DNA of 64,000 bases from Sphagnum compactum (Eukaryota; Bryophyta; Sphagnopsida; Sphagnales). A program made the translations under genes and the position numbers. Below, piece after piece: positions 45,367 through 59,060 of the stretch (position 1 is its first letter; every line of letters starts with the position of its first letter). The notes under the pieces are model-generated. The model was not told where the DNA came from. It was given only the letters and a program-made list of their open reading frames with translations, and did not search any database. The stretch is from the NCBI GenBank assembly GCA_965153455.1, contig OZ234497.1, positions 17,229,872 through 17,293,871 of the forward strand, read 5' to 3'.

Positions 45367-46680
45367 GAAAGTTGGACGAAATTACCAGCTCGAAAATTGG
45401 AGAACGTCTGCACGAAATTCATATCGAAATTCCTTGCATGGCAAATGGGGTTTCATCAATTCTCAGGGTAGAAAAAACCGGACAGGGTGGTACGTGTTGG
45501 TGAAAAATAAGTTAGAGAGTATTTGAAATCCGCGTCAAATTCCCAGCAGAGGCGAAAGTTGGACGACATTATCAGCTCGAAAATTGGAGAACGTCTGCAC
45601 GAAATTCATATCGAAATGCACGAAATTCATATCGAAATTCCTTGCATGGCAAACGGAGAGTGTTCAGTGTTTACTACAGGGGGCTAGTCACTCTGGTAAT
45701 GACTTTCCTACTTTTTATCTTATCTTTTCTTTCTTTAATGGTATTCTTCCACCAGCTTTGAGCCCTCTGACTTATGGTTACATTATGACTAGTGTGGCCT
45801 GCGCCGCTGGTCCAAGTGTGAGCAGGAGTATGTAACTGCTTCAAGTATGACAAAACCCTGACACCCCTGCCCATAGTTTTTTCACAATTGGATTTTTTAC
45901 ATTTTAAATTAATTTTCAGTGAAAAAATATTCAAAATTCAATATCTTCCCCCCACCTTAGGGTTAAATATTACGAAATCACCTCCCAGAAATCCTACTCA
46001 TCAATGCCTTTCCAATATTATAAGAGCCCTCGACACTAAAATTCTTAAAAATTATAGTTTTAAATTTCTTAGTAAAAAATTGACAAAATTGTTCAATATT
46101 CGATAACCTTTATACCACAGGTCTAAATATTACAAAACCACATCAGTGAACCCCAATCCCCAAGGACTTTCCAGAAGTACCAAGAGAATGGTGGGGGTCG
46201 CCATGGTTTGGGAGATCTCAATGTGACAAACAAACAAAATAAACAATGTTCCATAATACATCATGGATGACATTCTTGTAGATTCTTTTTTCATAATTAG
46301 ATTCATCAACTTAACCAGAGAGTTGTTATGTGTAGGTTGAGGATCAAAATCAAAGGCCGTGCCATTTTGGGAATGTGGGCCTGTAGTGAGTTGAGAGCTG
46401 AGCATGGGACTCAAATTCCCAAACCAGCCCCATTCAAGGTCCTCACCTAGCATAATGATCTGGTAAAACTTTAAGCATCTGTGACTCATTTGATGAGGGA
46501 GGGCACCTTACCTGTAAGGCTCTTCAAAAATGTGTAAAATTCCTCAACTTTAAGTGTGTAAGGTGCTTCTGCTACTGGGGCAGAAATTTTACTGAGAGTA
46601 AGGCTCCTCCACAAACACTAAAAATAATTCTACAAAAGTTCTTTACTCTTTATTGACACAAAGGATATATATATGGACAC
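45360..46680. repeat. Duplicated repeat block, right copy
   Basis: Matches 38409-39505. It differs by an inserted segment of about 220 bp (about 45655-45880) and small indels. It joins directly to the truncated receptor at 45366, so its insertion or a recombination event broke that locus. Confidence 0.85.
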
Positions 46681-47248
46681 AAAACTACAGTGGATATGTG
46701 GAGGGTAAAACCCCCGGGTGGGACATTCAAAAAAAAAGTGGCCTAGTATGAGGCTGGCCACACATTTTTAAAATATTCCCCTCACCCCTGGGCTTTACAC
46801 ATGAAGCCTCTCTCTGAGTGGATAACCGAACATTTACACAGATGTAGGTGTGCCTTGTACACTTGAGCCAGCAATTGATGAGTGCATGATCCTGCAAAAA
46901 TATTTCTCAATCAAAGTTTAGTTGTTTACCTTTTTTCCAACCCCACCCATAAAACTAAAACTTGGGATTCAAATAGATGGGAGACTGCACCAACTCACCT
47001 AGACCAATCAAACTATCTACTCAATCAACAGCAGGTGTTAGGATTTGCCGTTCCTTTTACTAACCTCAGCATGCACTGCAAAAGTGCTGGGCCAAAACCA
47101 TTTTAGTGAGCCAAACCAGCATGTTTTAACTTGTCTTAATCCAATTTTCTTGTGCAGGGCCACACAGCGAGCGTGGGTGGAGCTGCTCTTACACAGAGTG
47201 TAAATAAATTGCCGGTGCTCAGTGTGCAAATGGCGTAAATCGCACAAC
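46681..47248. other. Spacer without supported features
   Basis: No gene or element recognised between the repeat block and the receptor promoter region. Confidence 0.4.
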
Positions 47249-47596
47249 ACTGGTAGGTACCTCAAATTCAGGAACTGTCAAAAGTTCTACCTAATCTTCT
47301 CCCCTACTCTCGATCTGGACTCTGCAATAGGTTTCCTACAGTCGCGGGGACGTGTCTGTACGCGGAGTTACCAGGCTTTTTTGTTCGGTTTTCGCTCTGC
47401 TCCGACAGTCGGGAACTTCTGTACTAGGCTTCCGAAAGTGGTGGACACGTTATAGGCGTAAAAGGGCATCCTGGGTTTTGCGCTGGGTCAAAGGAAACGC
47501 GGCAAGTTATCGTTCTTCGCTGCTACATAATCCCTTCATAGCAATCCTGGATGCAGACGATTGTAGTGCCCCTGAAGTATGTCAAGGTGAAGCGCA

Positions 47597-47637
<41 letters not shown>

Positions 47638-47773
47638 GACATTGAGATTGAGATTTTGCATCATCAGTAGAGTAGCAGCAAGACCCCCGGGGAGGAGGCC
47701 CCTGTAACAGATAGCAAAAAGTCCCTGTTTCCACAAAAAAAAGAGAAAAAAGAAAAACCAGATTATAGAAAGC
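47249..47773 (+). promoter_or_regulatory. Promoter region and 5' leader of receptor copy 2
   Basis: It is preserved in three copies (here, 1-318, and split at 44264/45093), which marks its extent. It includes a (GA)-rich run at about 47600-47631, longer by 10 nt than in copy 1, and an A-rich leader before the ATG. No canonical TATA box was identified. Confidence 0.5.
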
Positions 47774-50700
47774 ATGGGTGCAGTAGCAGGGATGTTCAAC
47801 GTTTTCTTGAATCATCGAGGACCTGATGTGAAGAAGGACTTCGTTGCTCATCTTCACGAGGCACTGCTCGATGCTGGGTTGCATCCGTTCACGGATATGG
47901 AGTCTCTCGTCAAAGGGCAGCATGGCCAAACCTCCATTTATGAGGCGCTGCGAGGTGCCAGTGTGCATGTGGCAGTCTTCTCCAAAGGCTACGCCGATTC
48001 CACCTACTGTCTCGACGAGTTGTGCGCTATGCTGGAAAGCAAGAAGCTCGTTATCCCTGTTTTCTACGACGTCTCACCTGACGATCTCCTGTGTACTAAT
48101 AAGCTTCAGAATGGAGCGTATGCGAATGCTTTTCGCAAAACTCACAAGAAGCAAACGCAGGCTCAAGTGGAGAAATGGAAAAAGGCACTCCATGATTGTG
48201 CTGGACTCTTTGGATTCAGACTTGCTGATTACAATGGGTGAGGCAGCTGCTACCGTCCAACTCACAAATACCCATCACAGTTCCAGATGACTTACCAGAG
48301 CTTTAGGAAAAAATCCCTAATCAAGTGCTTGCAGCCATGCCAAAACTGGGTTGATTTCGATTGTAGTTCATCAGTTTTGGATTGATCTACTTGTGAGAGC
48401 TCTAAACGTCGGTGTGCGATGTGGGTGATTGCAGGAATGCAGCTCGATTGAAGAAAGATATTGTAATCGCAGTTCAGAAAGCGTTGCCTCCCAGCGCCCA
48501 GCTGCAGCCAGTTGCGAAATATGCAGTGGGATTAGACCAGTCATCCAGGTCCGTGATTGAAACACTAAACCAGATGGGGGACAACGTTGGGGTTCTGAGT
48601 GTGGTGGGCATGGGTGGGATTGGGAAAACCACGCTTGCCACGGAGGTATTCAACCACTTCGCAAAGAATGATACTAGCAAGTTTGAGAAACAGAGCTTTC
48701 TGAAGAATGTAAGAGAGAATCCAGTTCTGGATTTGCAAAAGCAGTTGGTCCGTGATTTGCTTCAAGAGGATGTCAAAACTAGGGAGGATTTCAACCACTG
48801 GTTTAATCTCTTCATGGGCCGAAAAGTGTTGATTGTTATCGACGACATAGATAAGAACCCTCAATTTGACCAACTCATTCCTGAAATCAACAAACTTGCT
48901 CGGGGTAGCCGAGTCCTCATCACGTCGCGTGATCGGAACCTTGTGGCCAACATCATGGAGAAAGCAGAGTGCAAACATGCGTGGCATGAAGTGGGACCGT
49001 TAAACAAACCAGACGCCAGACAACTCTTCAACAGCCATGCATTCGCCAGCAGCAACGTTACTGACGGCTTTCATGATGTTGCACAGCGCGTCGCGGACGC
49101 TTGTGCTGGCCTCCCACTGGCGTTGGAAGTGATTGGATGCTTTTTGTTTGACAAAAGAAAAGAGCACGACTTAGATTGTTGGGAGCAAACAATCAAGACA
49201 TTGCATGAAGAGAAGGACGTTCTGGACAAGCTCAAGATCAGTTACGACGGTCTTTCTACGGGAGCGAGCCAGCTCATGTTCTTGGACATTGCCTGCTTCT
49301 TCATCGGCAAGCACGAGACAATGGCGATGCAAATCTTCGAATCATGCAGTTACGACTACAACGGACCAGCAGCGTCCTTCAGCTCACTCATCGACAAGTC
49401 TTTAGTGAAGTTGGATGGGGATGGACGTATCGTGATGCATGATCTTCTTCGCGACATGGGACGCGAAGTGGTGAAGAACCATTCACTCACAGATAAAGCT
49501 CCCCCAAGCCACTTGTGGGATCCTGAGATGGCAGAACGAGTGCTGGCAAACAGAGAGGTAGGTACCAGTGTTGTGCCCCTTCCAGTTCTTGTGCCCCTTC
49601 TTAAGCTAATAAGCACTTCACCGTTGTGGTTTTGGCATGCGAAGGAATTCTCATCGATTTACTGCTTTGTGGTATTGTGGCTTCTGCAGGGGACAAATAG
49701 AGTTCGAGGGCTTTCAGTAGCTGGGAAAGGGAACGGTGCAGCTTGTGTGGCTGAAAACTACACAAGTATGAAGGAATTGCATTTTCTTCTACTAGATGGT
49801 TGTGATGTGAAGGGTGACTTTTCTACTTGGTCACTGGAATTGAGCTGGCTGCAATGGAGATCCTCGCCTCTTTCAGCACTACCTTCAAAATTGGACCTTC
49901 TCAAATTGGCAGTTCTGGATTTGACTGACAGCAAAACCTTAACTCGGATTTGGCCCAGCGACTTGGAACCTGAGGTAGAATTCTTCTGACTGACTATGCA
50001 TGCTAATACACAATATAGAGATTTTACTGCATATACATTTCAGATGTGAATTTATGGAGTTCATCACTTAATATCATGCCAATAGGACGAGTGGTAGGAC
50101 TTCGTGTCTTCTTTGTAAGTTGTGGCACTACACACGCTTTTAACTTTTGTTGCAACATTTGTTGGATCACAGTTTCCCTGTAAGGAGTTGCAAACATTGA
50201 TCCTTGAAAATTGCAGCGCTCTTGAAGAACTTCCCCAGAATTTTGGGAAATTATCAATACTAAAGGATCTGAATATGCGGGGGTGCTCAACATTAGAGGC
50301 ATTACCTGACTCTATGGGTCAGCTGAGGGAACTGGAACACCTGAACTTATCCGGTTGTGGCAAGTTGGGGAGTTTACCAGATTCAATCGTGCACTTGTCA
50401 AAACTCAAAACAATTCAATTGAATGAATGTACTCAATTGAGAAGTTTGCCAATGGCATTTGGGGAACTTCAAAGCTTGGTTGAATTTTGGGCTGAGGGAA
50501 GTTCCTTATCACATTTACCGGATACATTTTCCTCATTGTCCAATTTGGAACACTTGCATCTGTACAAGTGCTCGTATATTCAAGATCTGCCCCCATCCAT
50601 GAGTGGACTTGGGAAGTTGAAGGTGTTGCACATGGGGCAGACTAGAGTGCAAACACTTCCAGAGGATTTTGGGAAGTTGGGAAGCCTTATTGAATTGAAT

Positions 50701-53700
50701 CTTCAAGAATGCGAATCCTTAAAATCACTCCCCGACAATTTTGGACTCCTTTCTGAACTTCGAAAACTTGTCATGCATCACAACAAAAGCTTTGTCGAAC
50801 TACCAGAAGGATTTGGAAGACTTCAAGCCCTTGTTGAGCTTGATCTTGGCACTTGCTCAATTGAAGAGAAGGGATTGTCTTCAGATTTTGGGAACTTAAG
50901 TGCACTCAGGACACTTCACTTGCAATACAACAAGCTTGCTACACTTCCTGAAACCTTCAGAGACCTAGGAGCCTTGGTCTTCTTGGAAATGCATCATTGT
51001 CCAAACCTCAGTGATGTTCAAGCATTGCCGTGGAATTTGGAGCACATGGATATTGGCGACTGTCCCAACCTAACAGACATTCCATTCCTGGGAAAGATGA
51101 GCTTGCTGAAGAATTTAATACTATGCAACTGCACAAGATTGACACAATTACAAGGCTTGGAATCCTTGCCTTCTCTGGTGGAAATAAATGTAGCAGGTTG
51201 CACCATGTTGGAGAACGTATCAGGTCTTAACCATAACAGGGCATTGGAACAATGCTACTTGAGTGGAAGTAAGATCTCCATGAAATATGATGACGACTGG
51301 TTGAAGGTAAGTGAGGTTGACTTCCACTATCTTTGGATCAATGTTTTGTTAATTGAACACAATGGAGGCATGTTGATTCACAATTTGCCTCAAGTGCCTC
51401 CGTATTTAATCATAGGAGCAATTATATATGTGTGTATTGTAGATAACATAACAAAACAACCTTAATTAGGAAAAGCCAAATCTCATATGAAGATGTGGTG
51501 GTGATCAAGGTTCTTAACCCAGGACTACTCTCGTTTAAATAAATTTGAGTTGGAGCCTTTGTTAGTTGAAGGATTGGATTAATTTTGCTTCACACAATTT
51601 CTTAAAATTTCATAAGTGGGACATATTGAATGATTGAGTTCTACATTGCATTTCTTAACTTGCTTGAGATTTCAAATGCTATTTTGTAGAAAGAACCAGC
51701 AACACAAGTGGTTAGCTACTATGAAGATACCCTAGCATTTGCGCACAATGGCATGGCCCAAAAAGTGACATCCAAAGTATGGGCCAATGAGCTTTGCATG
51801 GAAACCATCGTCACAAACCCAGAAGAATGCATTGCAGTCATCTTCTCATTTGTTGCACACGACCAAGGTTGGTCTGACCATCCTCATGGCCACGGTCGCT
51901 ATGACAGTTGGTGCTCCATGGAGGCTCGGATTGTTCGAAACAATGAGGATGTTTACATCAGCAGTTTGTTCCGATTGCGACATGCTGACTGGAGACACCA
52001 AATGTATTTGTGCACATTGCGAAGGCTACACCCATTTGTGCATGCTTTGCAACATGGAGACAAGATCCGTGTGTATGCACGGTCCAGCTACCCAGGATGG
52101 GCCATCACAGTGGAACAAGGGGCAGTGTGTGTGGTGCATGCAACAAAAGGAGAATTGGATCATGAAAAGGTGCACGTGGTAATGAATGGTGGCAATGAAG
52201 CTAACCCAAGTGATAAAAGTGTCAGTGTGTCATTGGCTGATGAGGTGAAGGTGAAGTTGGCAACACTACAACTTGCTGATAATCCTAAACTCAGACAATA
52301 TTTGCTTCAAGTAGCACCAACTTTTGCAGCCCTCCCTGCTGCAACAGCAGGGATACACTTGCGAGATGCACAAATGGTATATACAATGCCTAGAAGCTTG
52401 AGAGACCTACACAACTTGGTCACTTTAAAGATCTACCATTGTCTAAACCTCAATGATGTTGAAGCATTGCCACACAGCCTGCAATACCTTGATATCTGTG
52501 ACTGCCCCAAGCTCATGAGCATTCCATCATTGGACAATTTGAGCTTGTTGAGATCTTTAACATTGTGCAAGTGCACAAAGTTGACCCAAATACAAGGCCT
52601 CGACTCCTTAACTTCTTTGGTGGAAGTGAACTTGACAGGTTGCACCATGTTACAAAGTGCACCAGGTCTGAATCATAACAACACTTTGGAAAAGTGCTAC
52701 TTGAGTGGGAGCAAGGTCTCCATGCCATATGACAGCAATTGGTTAAAGGTAGTTGATCAAATCTTCAAATTGACCTTACTAAATTTCAATGTGTTGTTGT
52801 TTGAACTTGTTGGTGATTTACAATGTTGCAATGCTAAATCAACAAAAACATTGCAATGTTCTACAGAAGGTTGGAATGCGGTAGGTGTTTGATGATTGTG
52901 TGTTATTGTGAACCCTAGGACTTAAATTTCCTTTGCTACTTGATTAATGCCAAGTTCAAGAAGTTCCTATCAGGTCTTTTATTTGGATGTTGGTCATAAT
53001 AGTTTAGGATATAATTCTTCACACTCGTTCATGATTGGTTTTTCAATAACGTCACCAAATTCATGTTATAGTTTTACATTCATCATCTTATGTTGGTAAA
53101 TTAACACCTAACATTGTTATGTTGCAGAAACAACCAGCTGAACAGGTGGTCAGCTACTACGACAGCACCCTAGGATTTGCAACCAATGGTATGGCTGTCA
53201 AAGTAAAATCCAAAAATGGTCGTGAGTTGTGCATGGAAACCACCGTTACAGAACATAAAGAATGCATTGCGGTCATCTTCTCCTTTGTGGCACACGATCA
53301 AGGTTGGTCTGATTATGCCCATGAACATGGTCGCTACAATAGCCAATCCTCTATGGAAGCTCACATCATTCGAGACAATGAGGAAATCCAAACTTGTGAA
53401 TTGTTCAGACTTCGGCATGCTGACAAGAAAGACCAAGTGTATTTGTGCACATTGCGAAAGCTACACCCATTTGTGAATGCTTTGCAGCATGGAGACAAGA
53501 TTCGTGTGTATGCACAGTCACGCTGCCAGGGATGGACCATCACTGTCGAAGAAGGGGCAGTGTGTGTGTTGCATGCTGCTCCAGGGGAGTTGGATCATGA
53601 CGAGATATGTGTGGTAGTCAATGGGGGCAATGAGGTCAGCTCAAGTGTTGGTGCAAATTTGTCATCCAAGGAGGTGAAGGAAAAATTGACAACACTACAA

Positions 53701-54513
53701 TTGGTTGACGATGCATCTCACCAAATGAATACTGTTCAACAGAGAATATTTTCTGTCGATTGGGTCCCGGTTTGTTTCACTACTTGAACCCAGATCCTTC
53801 CCCCCTATATAAGGTTGCTTTGAAATGTTTAATGTATGAATGATTTCCCCATAATTGTGTGTATGAATTTGTATCAATCACTTATACGATGTTGTGATCA
53901 ATTTCATGGAATTTGGAATGTTGGTATCATCTGTTTCATGAGTCTTCAATGAGTATTTGAAATGGAGTTCAAAAGGTTCTGGGAGCTTAGAAACTTTGGG
54001 TTCATTGCATCAATATGTGCTTAGACGATGTAACTGTTTATCCTGGGATCTCACGTAATGGTATATTGTTTCAAGAAGTGTGCAAATTGATAAATCTATA
54101 TGATGTCATTGGCAGGTTGTGAACCCGCAAACTGGCCAACCAATGATATTCCAGTGCAAAGGTTGCAGTTGCAGACCAATTATAACACTACGGTGGCACT
54201 GTGATATATGTCCAGATTTCAACCTATGTAGCGATTGCCACAAAGCAACTAGTCTCCAACAGCTTCACAACCATGAACATCCCATGTCTGTTGCTTCAGA
54301 ACCAGATGGGAGTTTTATCTTCTCTGGACCGAATGCCAATGTTGGTCCTGCCTTGACAAGTGACCCTCGGTTCAACTCCTGGTACTCACAACAGCAAAGT
54401 GTACCTCAAATTGCAGATGGTAAAATTCTACCTCCTTGAACTTTGGCTCACATTGGACTCACGATCAATCCAAGATTCAGCTAGAAGCTAGAGAAATTAT
54501 TTCTTTAGTTATA
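47446..54513 (+). repeat. Right copy of the ~7-kb segmental duplication
   Basis: Direct repeat of 1-6825. Homology stops at about 54513 after the receptor 3' trailer. Beyond it lies unrelated AT-rich DNA, whereas copy 1 continues into the 21-residue-repeat ORF. Confidence 0.95.
47774..54439 (+). CDS. TIR-NB-ARC-LRR immune receptor with two DQGWS modules and ZZ finger, copy 2 (complete)
   Basis: Modelled exons are 47774-48237, 48435-49557, 49690-49974, 50173-51306, 51690-52748, 53128-53769 and 54116-54439 (5031 nt, 1676 residues). Residues 1-155 are a full TIR domain with HRGPDVKK, YADSTYCLDEL (catalytic Glu of TIR NADases) and a GFRLADYNG end. NB-ARC spans about 156-529 (P-loop near 213, GLPLAL, MHDLLRDMG). 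A linker runs to 624 and LRRs cover 625-1002. Exon 5 holds DQGWS module 1 (about 1005-1170) and four to five LRRs, exon 6 holds module 2 (about 1358-1520), and exon 7 has a ZZ finger with CKGC, CDIC, CSDC and HNHEH (about 1583-1628). It is inferred to be a cytoplasmic or nuclear receptor that oligomerises on activation; the DQGWS modules and ZZ could be ligand- or effector-binding additions. The exon 6/7 junction is uncertain. Confidence 0.88.
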
Positions 54514-56045
54514 CGTTAGTTTGTAATTATAATAGCATATTAAATTACTAGCCTTGACCAAGAACTGGCATTAGGTAGCAGCTATGATCGGCTATGAACA
54601 CTCCAAATTCAAATTGTTGTGTAAACCGAGAAGGTTAATACAGAATTTCATATGACTTGATGATTCTGTTCTTCATTAGAGCATTCTAAATAATGCTGTT
54701 ATTTGAACTGTGTCTTTATTGAAAGAGATAAAGGATGATCTCTTGAAAAAAATTAGATTTAATATTATTTCTAGGTTTCAAGTGAATTGCTTTTGAAAAG
54801 ATTGAACAATCCATTTAAGCTAGATAAATACCTTGCAAATATATTGGAATGCTTTAGTATGGTTGAAAGTATGTCAATGCAAACTCATCTTTTTTCACCA
54901 ATTACAAACTTTTAAAAAAAAGTGTCCTAACAATGTTTAGATGCAGAAGCCATGAGAAGTGTGTTGTATCTAAATGTTATTGGGACTCTCATATGTAATA
55001 ACATTATAATAATATAATGTTATAGACTCTCATGTCTATAAGACTTGATATTATTGAAGCAATGGGGGTTTTAAGCCCAATTGTGGCTAAGTTTCAGCAA
55101 GCACATTGGGTTGCAAGGGAACTTATTTTTCATTGTTTCAAAATCATGATTGAATTCAAATTTTTGCACTTTTAGAAAAAGTATTGAGGAATCTATGGGT
55201 TAGAACTTAGGTGTTGAATACCTAGCCATTGTTTTGAGGGGAACATCAAAGGCCATGTGTGAATATCCATTATTTTGAGGCGAACACTATGATTCAAGTG
55301 AATTTCAAAAAAGGTGTTTACTAAAACCATATTTTCAATAAGAGCCACATTCATATCGGGCAATAATATTGATGATTGACAATCCACATATGATTATATT
55401 TTCCTATTACAAAATTGAGTTGCTAGTTGGAACAATAAGAAGCCAATTTTGATTGTTATGTTATCAATATGGATTGAATGGTAATTTCCCAAGCAATCTC
55501 AAAAACATTAAATACAAATGAACATTGCCATGTATGATGACAATTAAGGCATATTGACCAAGGGACATTCTATGAACAATTATTTAACCCTAGGGTTAGT
55601 TTCAACATCAAATGAACTTTAAAATAGTGAAACAAATTTTCATGAAAATATGAAGCTCAAGTGTTGAAATCCATCATGATTATTACAAGCTACAATCTAG
55701 ATAATTTCACCTCTCATGTGACAATATCAGAGTAGATCATGAAAAAATAATATTTCAAACTTATAAAAATTATTTTTTTGAAAAAAAACATTATTTGTTT
55801 TACCCACATGGAAACTAACCCTAGGCTATGGTATAAGGTTTTCTATGTTTGATGGGTGTAATTAAATGTGTAAGTTGATAATTCTTTAAATGGGGGTGTT
55901 GGATATCAACCAATGTTGTATTAGTATTTCCCTTTTCACATATCAATCATATATTGGTATTGAGTATTTTACACAAACTTGGTACACTAATATTGGATAA
56001 ATATTAACACTTTCATATTGGCCTAGTGTTGGTATTGAGCCCAAC
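54514..56045. other. AT-rich non-coding region
   Basis: No gene supported. The longest open frame is 64 codons with no features. Confidence 0.45.
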
Positions 56046-56409
56046 CACTAGTACAAATCAGCCAAAATGTAACCACTCCATTTACACTACATGCTACTTA
56101 TAATCGTTTGCGACTAGATTTGGGAACATTTGCAACTACAGGATCATATTTCAACTATTTTGATCATTCTCACAACTATGATGCAACTATTAAAAAAATT
56201 TCATCCTATTGGTTGGATCAAGTTTACATTTTTTTTCATCCATTAATAGGTTGATATGTCTCATTAATCACAATAGTCACCAAATTAGTTGTATCCTAAA
56301 GGTATTCTATAATGACATAGAGGTGTATTTTAATGTATGTACTAAAATTATATATAAATATAATATGCATACGTATGTATATTGTTCATATAATGAATCT
56401 CAAAAAATT

Positions 56410-57665
56410 AATATTTGAACTTTGAATCTTTTATTCATCTAAAAATTGATATTTCAATTCTGAAAACTATTATTTTAGTATTTTAAAATATATTAGAATT
56501 TGAAACTTGATATTTGAATTCGAAATTAATATTTTGAATCCAAAAATTAGTATTTCAATTTAGAAAAATATTAATTGATTATAAAAATGGACATTTTAAT
56601 TTTGAATATTTTATATGAATATGAAAATTTATATTTCGACTCTAAAAATTATGAATTTAAATTGTAAATAATTATTTGATTTGAACCTGAAATTTCAATT
56701 CCAAACTATTATTTGGATTTTCAAAATTAATACTTCAAGTCTGAAAAATTATTAATTGAGTCTAAAAATGTACATTTCAATTTTGAATATTGTTATTTGA
56801 ATCTGAAAATTGACATTTCAATTCTGGAAATTGTTATTTAAATTCAAAAAACTTATTTCATCCAAAAATTGATATTTGAATTCTAAATTATTATTTTCGA
56901 ATATAAAAATTAGTATTTCTTTTCAAAAAACTTTATTGAGTCTAAAAATTGACATTTTGACTTAAAATATTTCTATTTGGACTTCAAATTTGATATTTGA
57001 ATTCTGAAGTTTAATTTCAATTTTAAAAAAATTATTTGACTTGAAAGTTGAAATTTGAATTCCAAATTATTATTTTGGATTTTCGAAATTAATATTTCAA
57101 TTCAGAAAATTGTTAATTGAGTTTTAAAATGGACATTTTAATTTTGAATATTGTTATTTGAATCTGAAAATTGACATTTCAATTCTGGAAATTGTTATTT
57201 AAATTCAAAAAACTTATTTCATCTAAAAATTGATATTTGAATTTTAAATTATTATTTTCATATCTAAAAATGAGTATTTCAATTCTAAAAACTTTATTGA
57301 GTCTAAAAATTGACATTTTGATTTTAAATATTTTTATTTGGACTTGAAATTTGATATTTGAATTCTGACGTTTAAAATTTCAATTTTAAGAAATTATTTG
57401 ACTTGAAAGTTGAAATTTGAATTCCAAATTATTACTTTGGATTTTCGAAATTAATATTTCAATTCCGAAATTTGCTAATTGAGTCTTAAAATGGACATTT
57501 TAATTTTGAATATTATAATTTGAATCTGAAAATTGAAATTCCAATTCTGAAAATTTTTTATTTAACTTCAAAAAACTTATTTGATCTAAAAACTGATATT
57601 TGAATTCTGAATTATTATGTTGGAATCGTAAATTTATATTTTAATTCAAAAAATTATCGATTGAG
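56410..57665. repeat. AT-rich tandem array with 361-bp higher-order period
   Basis: Short degenerate units of about 30 bp (AAAATTGATATTTGAATTCTG type) are arranged in a larger period: the segment TTATTTGAATCTGAAAATTG recurs at about 56793, 57154 and, diverged, 57515. A related segment about 180 bp earlier (56611) suggests a two-monomer unit of about 180 bp. Confidence 0.75.
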
Positions 57666-58839
57666 TTTTACTGATTTTCTTTACTAGTGTTATCCATAAT
57701 AAATCACTTTTATAAATAATTATAAATGATTATGTTTATTAATTCTAAGTTCCACTAAATAATTATTGTGATAATATATATTTGTATGTTATATAATTTA
57801 TATTCTTATATTAGAATAAATTAATTAATATAATTAATGTGACATTACTTTAAAATCATGTAATTATTTCAGATAAGAATTAATTAGTATGTGCATAGTT
57901 ATTTTCTAATTGAACATAATTATTCACACTCTGTAATTTATAACTTCAAACCTGAATAAAAAATTTGGAAAAATTACAGTGTAGTTAAAATAATTATTTT
58001 ATTGATTTTTAATTTCACGAGTTATTGTATATATATTTTTTAAATTCTATGATTAATCATCTATGATAAATATTTTATAGTAATTTTACAATAATTATGA
58101 AAATTAATGTTATATTTAACAAATTATTGTATTTATAGTTACCAATTACCAAGAGAAAATAATTATTTACCTATAATAATTTTAACAACAATAAATGTAA
58201 TTATAAAATAAGTAATGTAATTAGTTGAATAATAATTTTTCAAAAATTCGTTACTTTGTAATAGCAATTGTTAATTCATTACTTATAATTTTAACATAAA
58301 TATTTAAAATATTTTAACATTAATTATATTATATATAATTCGATCAGATTCTAAAAAGTAATAAAATATTTTAAAATATTTTAGTTATTTAATTATTTAT
58401 GAGTTATGTATTAATAACTTGTGAGTAACTAGATAGCTAGTTTGTTAAATATTAAGAAGTTGTTACTTATTTAAATTAATTGATAATGAATATTGAGTAT
58501 TTGTAGTGTATAATTTATTATTTAAATATATTTAAATTTAATCATTATTAATTAAATAATTATCTAGTTATCTAGTACTTGAATTGTTTAAAAATCTAAA
58601 AACTAAGAAAGTAAGGCATGAAAAAAGTTTTGGAATTATAACTTAGTTTGTGAAGAAGTTGCAAGTTCAAAACTTATCGCATATTGTTTGTTTTTCATTC
58701 CTATTTTGAACACTATATAAACAAGGGGGTGTGGTCATTCAATTTCACATTAAGAAATTTGTGCACATGGGATGAACTAATCAAAAAGTTCAACCCAAAA
58801 CAAAAAAAAACAATTATGCACATTTCTAAGATATTTACC

Positions 58840-59060
58840 TTCCCAACCTACTTATTTACTTAGTTATGTAGGTACCTAGTTTGACCTACCCACCTAGGTT
58901 GACTTATGTACCTACCTAGTTAAGTACCTACCTATGAGTAAGTATTTAACTTAGGAATGTAAAACCTACCTACCTATTTTTAAACCTAAGTAAGTAGGTT
59001 GGTATGTAGCCTAAGTTTGTAGGCACCTATTTATGTACCTACCTAAGTACCTACCAACCT
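58840..59060. repeat. CCTACCTA/TAGGTA degenerate repeat
   Basis: Words such as CCTACCTA, TAGTTAAGTA and TAAGTAGGT repeat without fixed period, resembling 31710-32450. Confidence 0.7.
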
